In this document: positions 63,673 to 64,000 of the stretch, in pieces
Layout of the letters: every line of letters starts with the position of its first letter
How positions within the stretch are numbered: the stretch's first letter is position 1
NCBI GenBank assembly: GCA_030064795.1
Contig: JASJEI010000005.1
Span: 1-64,000 of the forward strand
DNA: 64,000 bases
Source: Pleurocapsa sp. MO_226.B13
Lineage (GTDB): Bacteria > Cyanobacteriota > Cyanobacteriia > Cyanobacteriales > Xenococcaceae
Direction of reading: 5' to 3'
Notes under the pieces: generated by a model
Told to the model about the DNA's origin: nothing
Database searches by the model: none
Seen by the model: the letters and a program-made list of their open reading frames with translations, nothing else
Translations under genes and position numbers: made by a program

Positions 63673-64000
63673 AAAAAAATAAATAGTTTAACTCTCCTTA
63701 CTGATAGTAGCGAGATTTAGTTATCAAGGAGAAATAAATATACTCAGATAAAAATCGAATCAAAAAAGAGCAGAAACCAAATTTTTCTCCTGCATCTTTT
63801 AACGGTCGAGCTTGGCAATTCAACCGTCAACCATAGGTTCGGAAAACTACACTACCTAATAACTAACATCAGCTTGCACTATGTATAAAGATGATGTGAA
63901 AACTGAGGGGAGTTCAGCAAACCAATAAGAATCACCAATCATCCATGACATTCACAACATTGAATATTGTTGCATCGCTAAAAAAATAATTTTAGTTTTT
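63673..64000. other. Right-end region without recognisable gene
   Basis: 328 AT-rich bases up to the window end. I see no open frame, hairpin or repeat that can be supported. It may include the promoter for the SemiSWEET gene (minus strand). Confidence 0.5.

Noticed and set aside
1..64000. tRNA genes, CRISPR arrays and complete insertion sequences
   Set aside because: I looked for T-loop motifs, regularly spaced direct repeats and transposase domains and found none; a covariance-model scan would be the decisive test for tRNAs.

Overview
The window comes from a cyanobacterium. The HIP1 octamer GCGATCGC and its GCGATC-rich variants recur throughout. It carries photosystem I genes (psaF and psaJ), a cyanobacterial chorismate lyase, a CBS-CP12 regulator, a PatA-type response regulator, a DnaK/DnaJ/GrpE cluster, an FtsH3-type protease and a type IV pilus pilB-pilT-pilC operon. 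A genus cannot be fixed from the sequence. The many dispersed repeats and decaying genes suggest a larger-genome coccoid or baeocyte-forming lineage, but that is only inference. No tRNA, rRNA, CRISPR array or complete insertion sequence was seen.

Layout. 0-6 kb: an acidic repeat protein cut by the left edge, purU, a DUF2809 gene with an in-frame stop, chorismate lyase, a BON protein, and a large coiled-coil protein between 29-bp direct repeats. 6-11 kb: two CBS genes (one fused to CP12), a zinc alcohol dehydrogenase, a photolyase and a CPBP protease. 11-17 kb: the chaperone cluster grpE-dnaK-dnaJ-tusA-like-rsgA on the minus strand. 17-22 kb: pilB-pilT-pilC and a conserved small gene; the prepilin peptidase pilD lies apart at 39.9 kb. 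22-32 kb: lrtA/hpf, lipB overlapping a HAD phosphatase, an oxidoreductase, anmK, a Ser/Thr kinase and ftsH. 32-44 kb: a NUMOD-like small protein, a hybrid histidine kinase, a PepSY membrane protein, a divergent CoaBC-like flavoprotein, pilD, a histidine kinase broken by two stops, a GST and a broken FecCD siderophore permease. 44-48 kb: a trio on one strand made of an AraC regulator, an OpuAC-like binding protein and a short-chain dehydrogenase, the last two with twin-arginine leaders. 48-51 kb: an exported M28 peptidase, then pqqA and pqqB. 51-60 kb: housekeeping and photosynthesis genes (dusA, tsaD, psaFJ, SUI1, a NUDIX hydrolase, a PRC-barrel protein, a PatA-like regulator, rbsK). 60-64 kb: decayed dynamin-like GTPase genes, an LptF/LptG permease and a SemiSWEET transporter.

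Most interesting points. First, an orphan pqqA-pqqB pair, with a PqqA precursor more than twice the usual length and no pqqC, pqqD or pqqE nearby. Second, a CBS-CP12 fusion that keeps the N-terminal CP12 cysteine pair but has only one C-terminal cysteine. Third, at least four loci in visible decay: DUF2809, a PAS histidine kinase, FecCD and tandem dynamins. Fourth, several families of short palindromic repeats, one of which is read through as codons inside the M28 peptidase leader.
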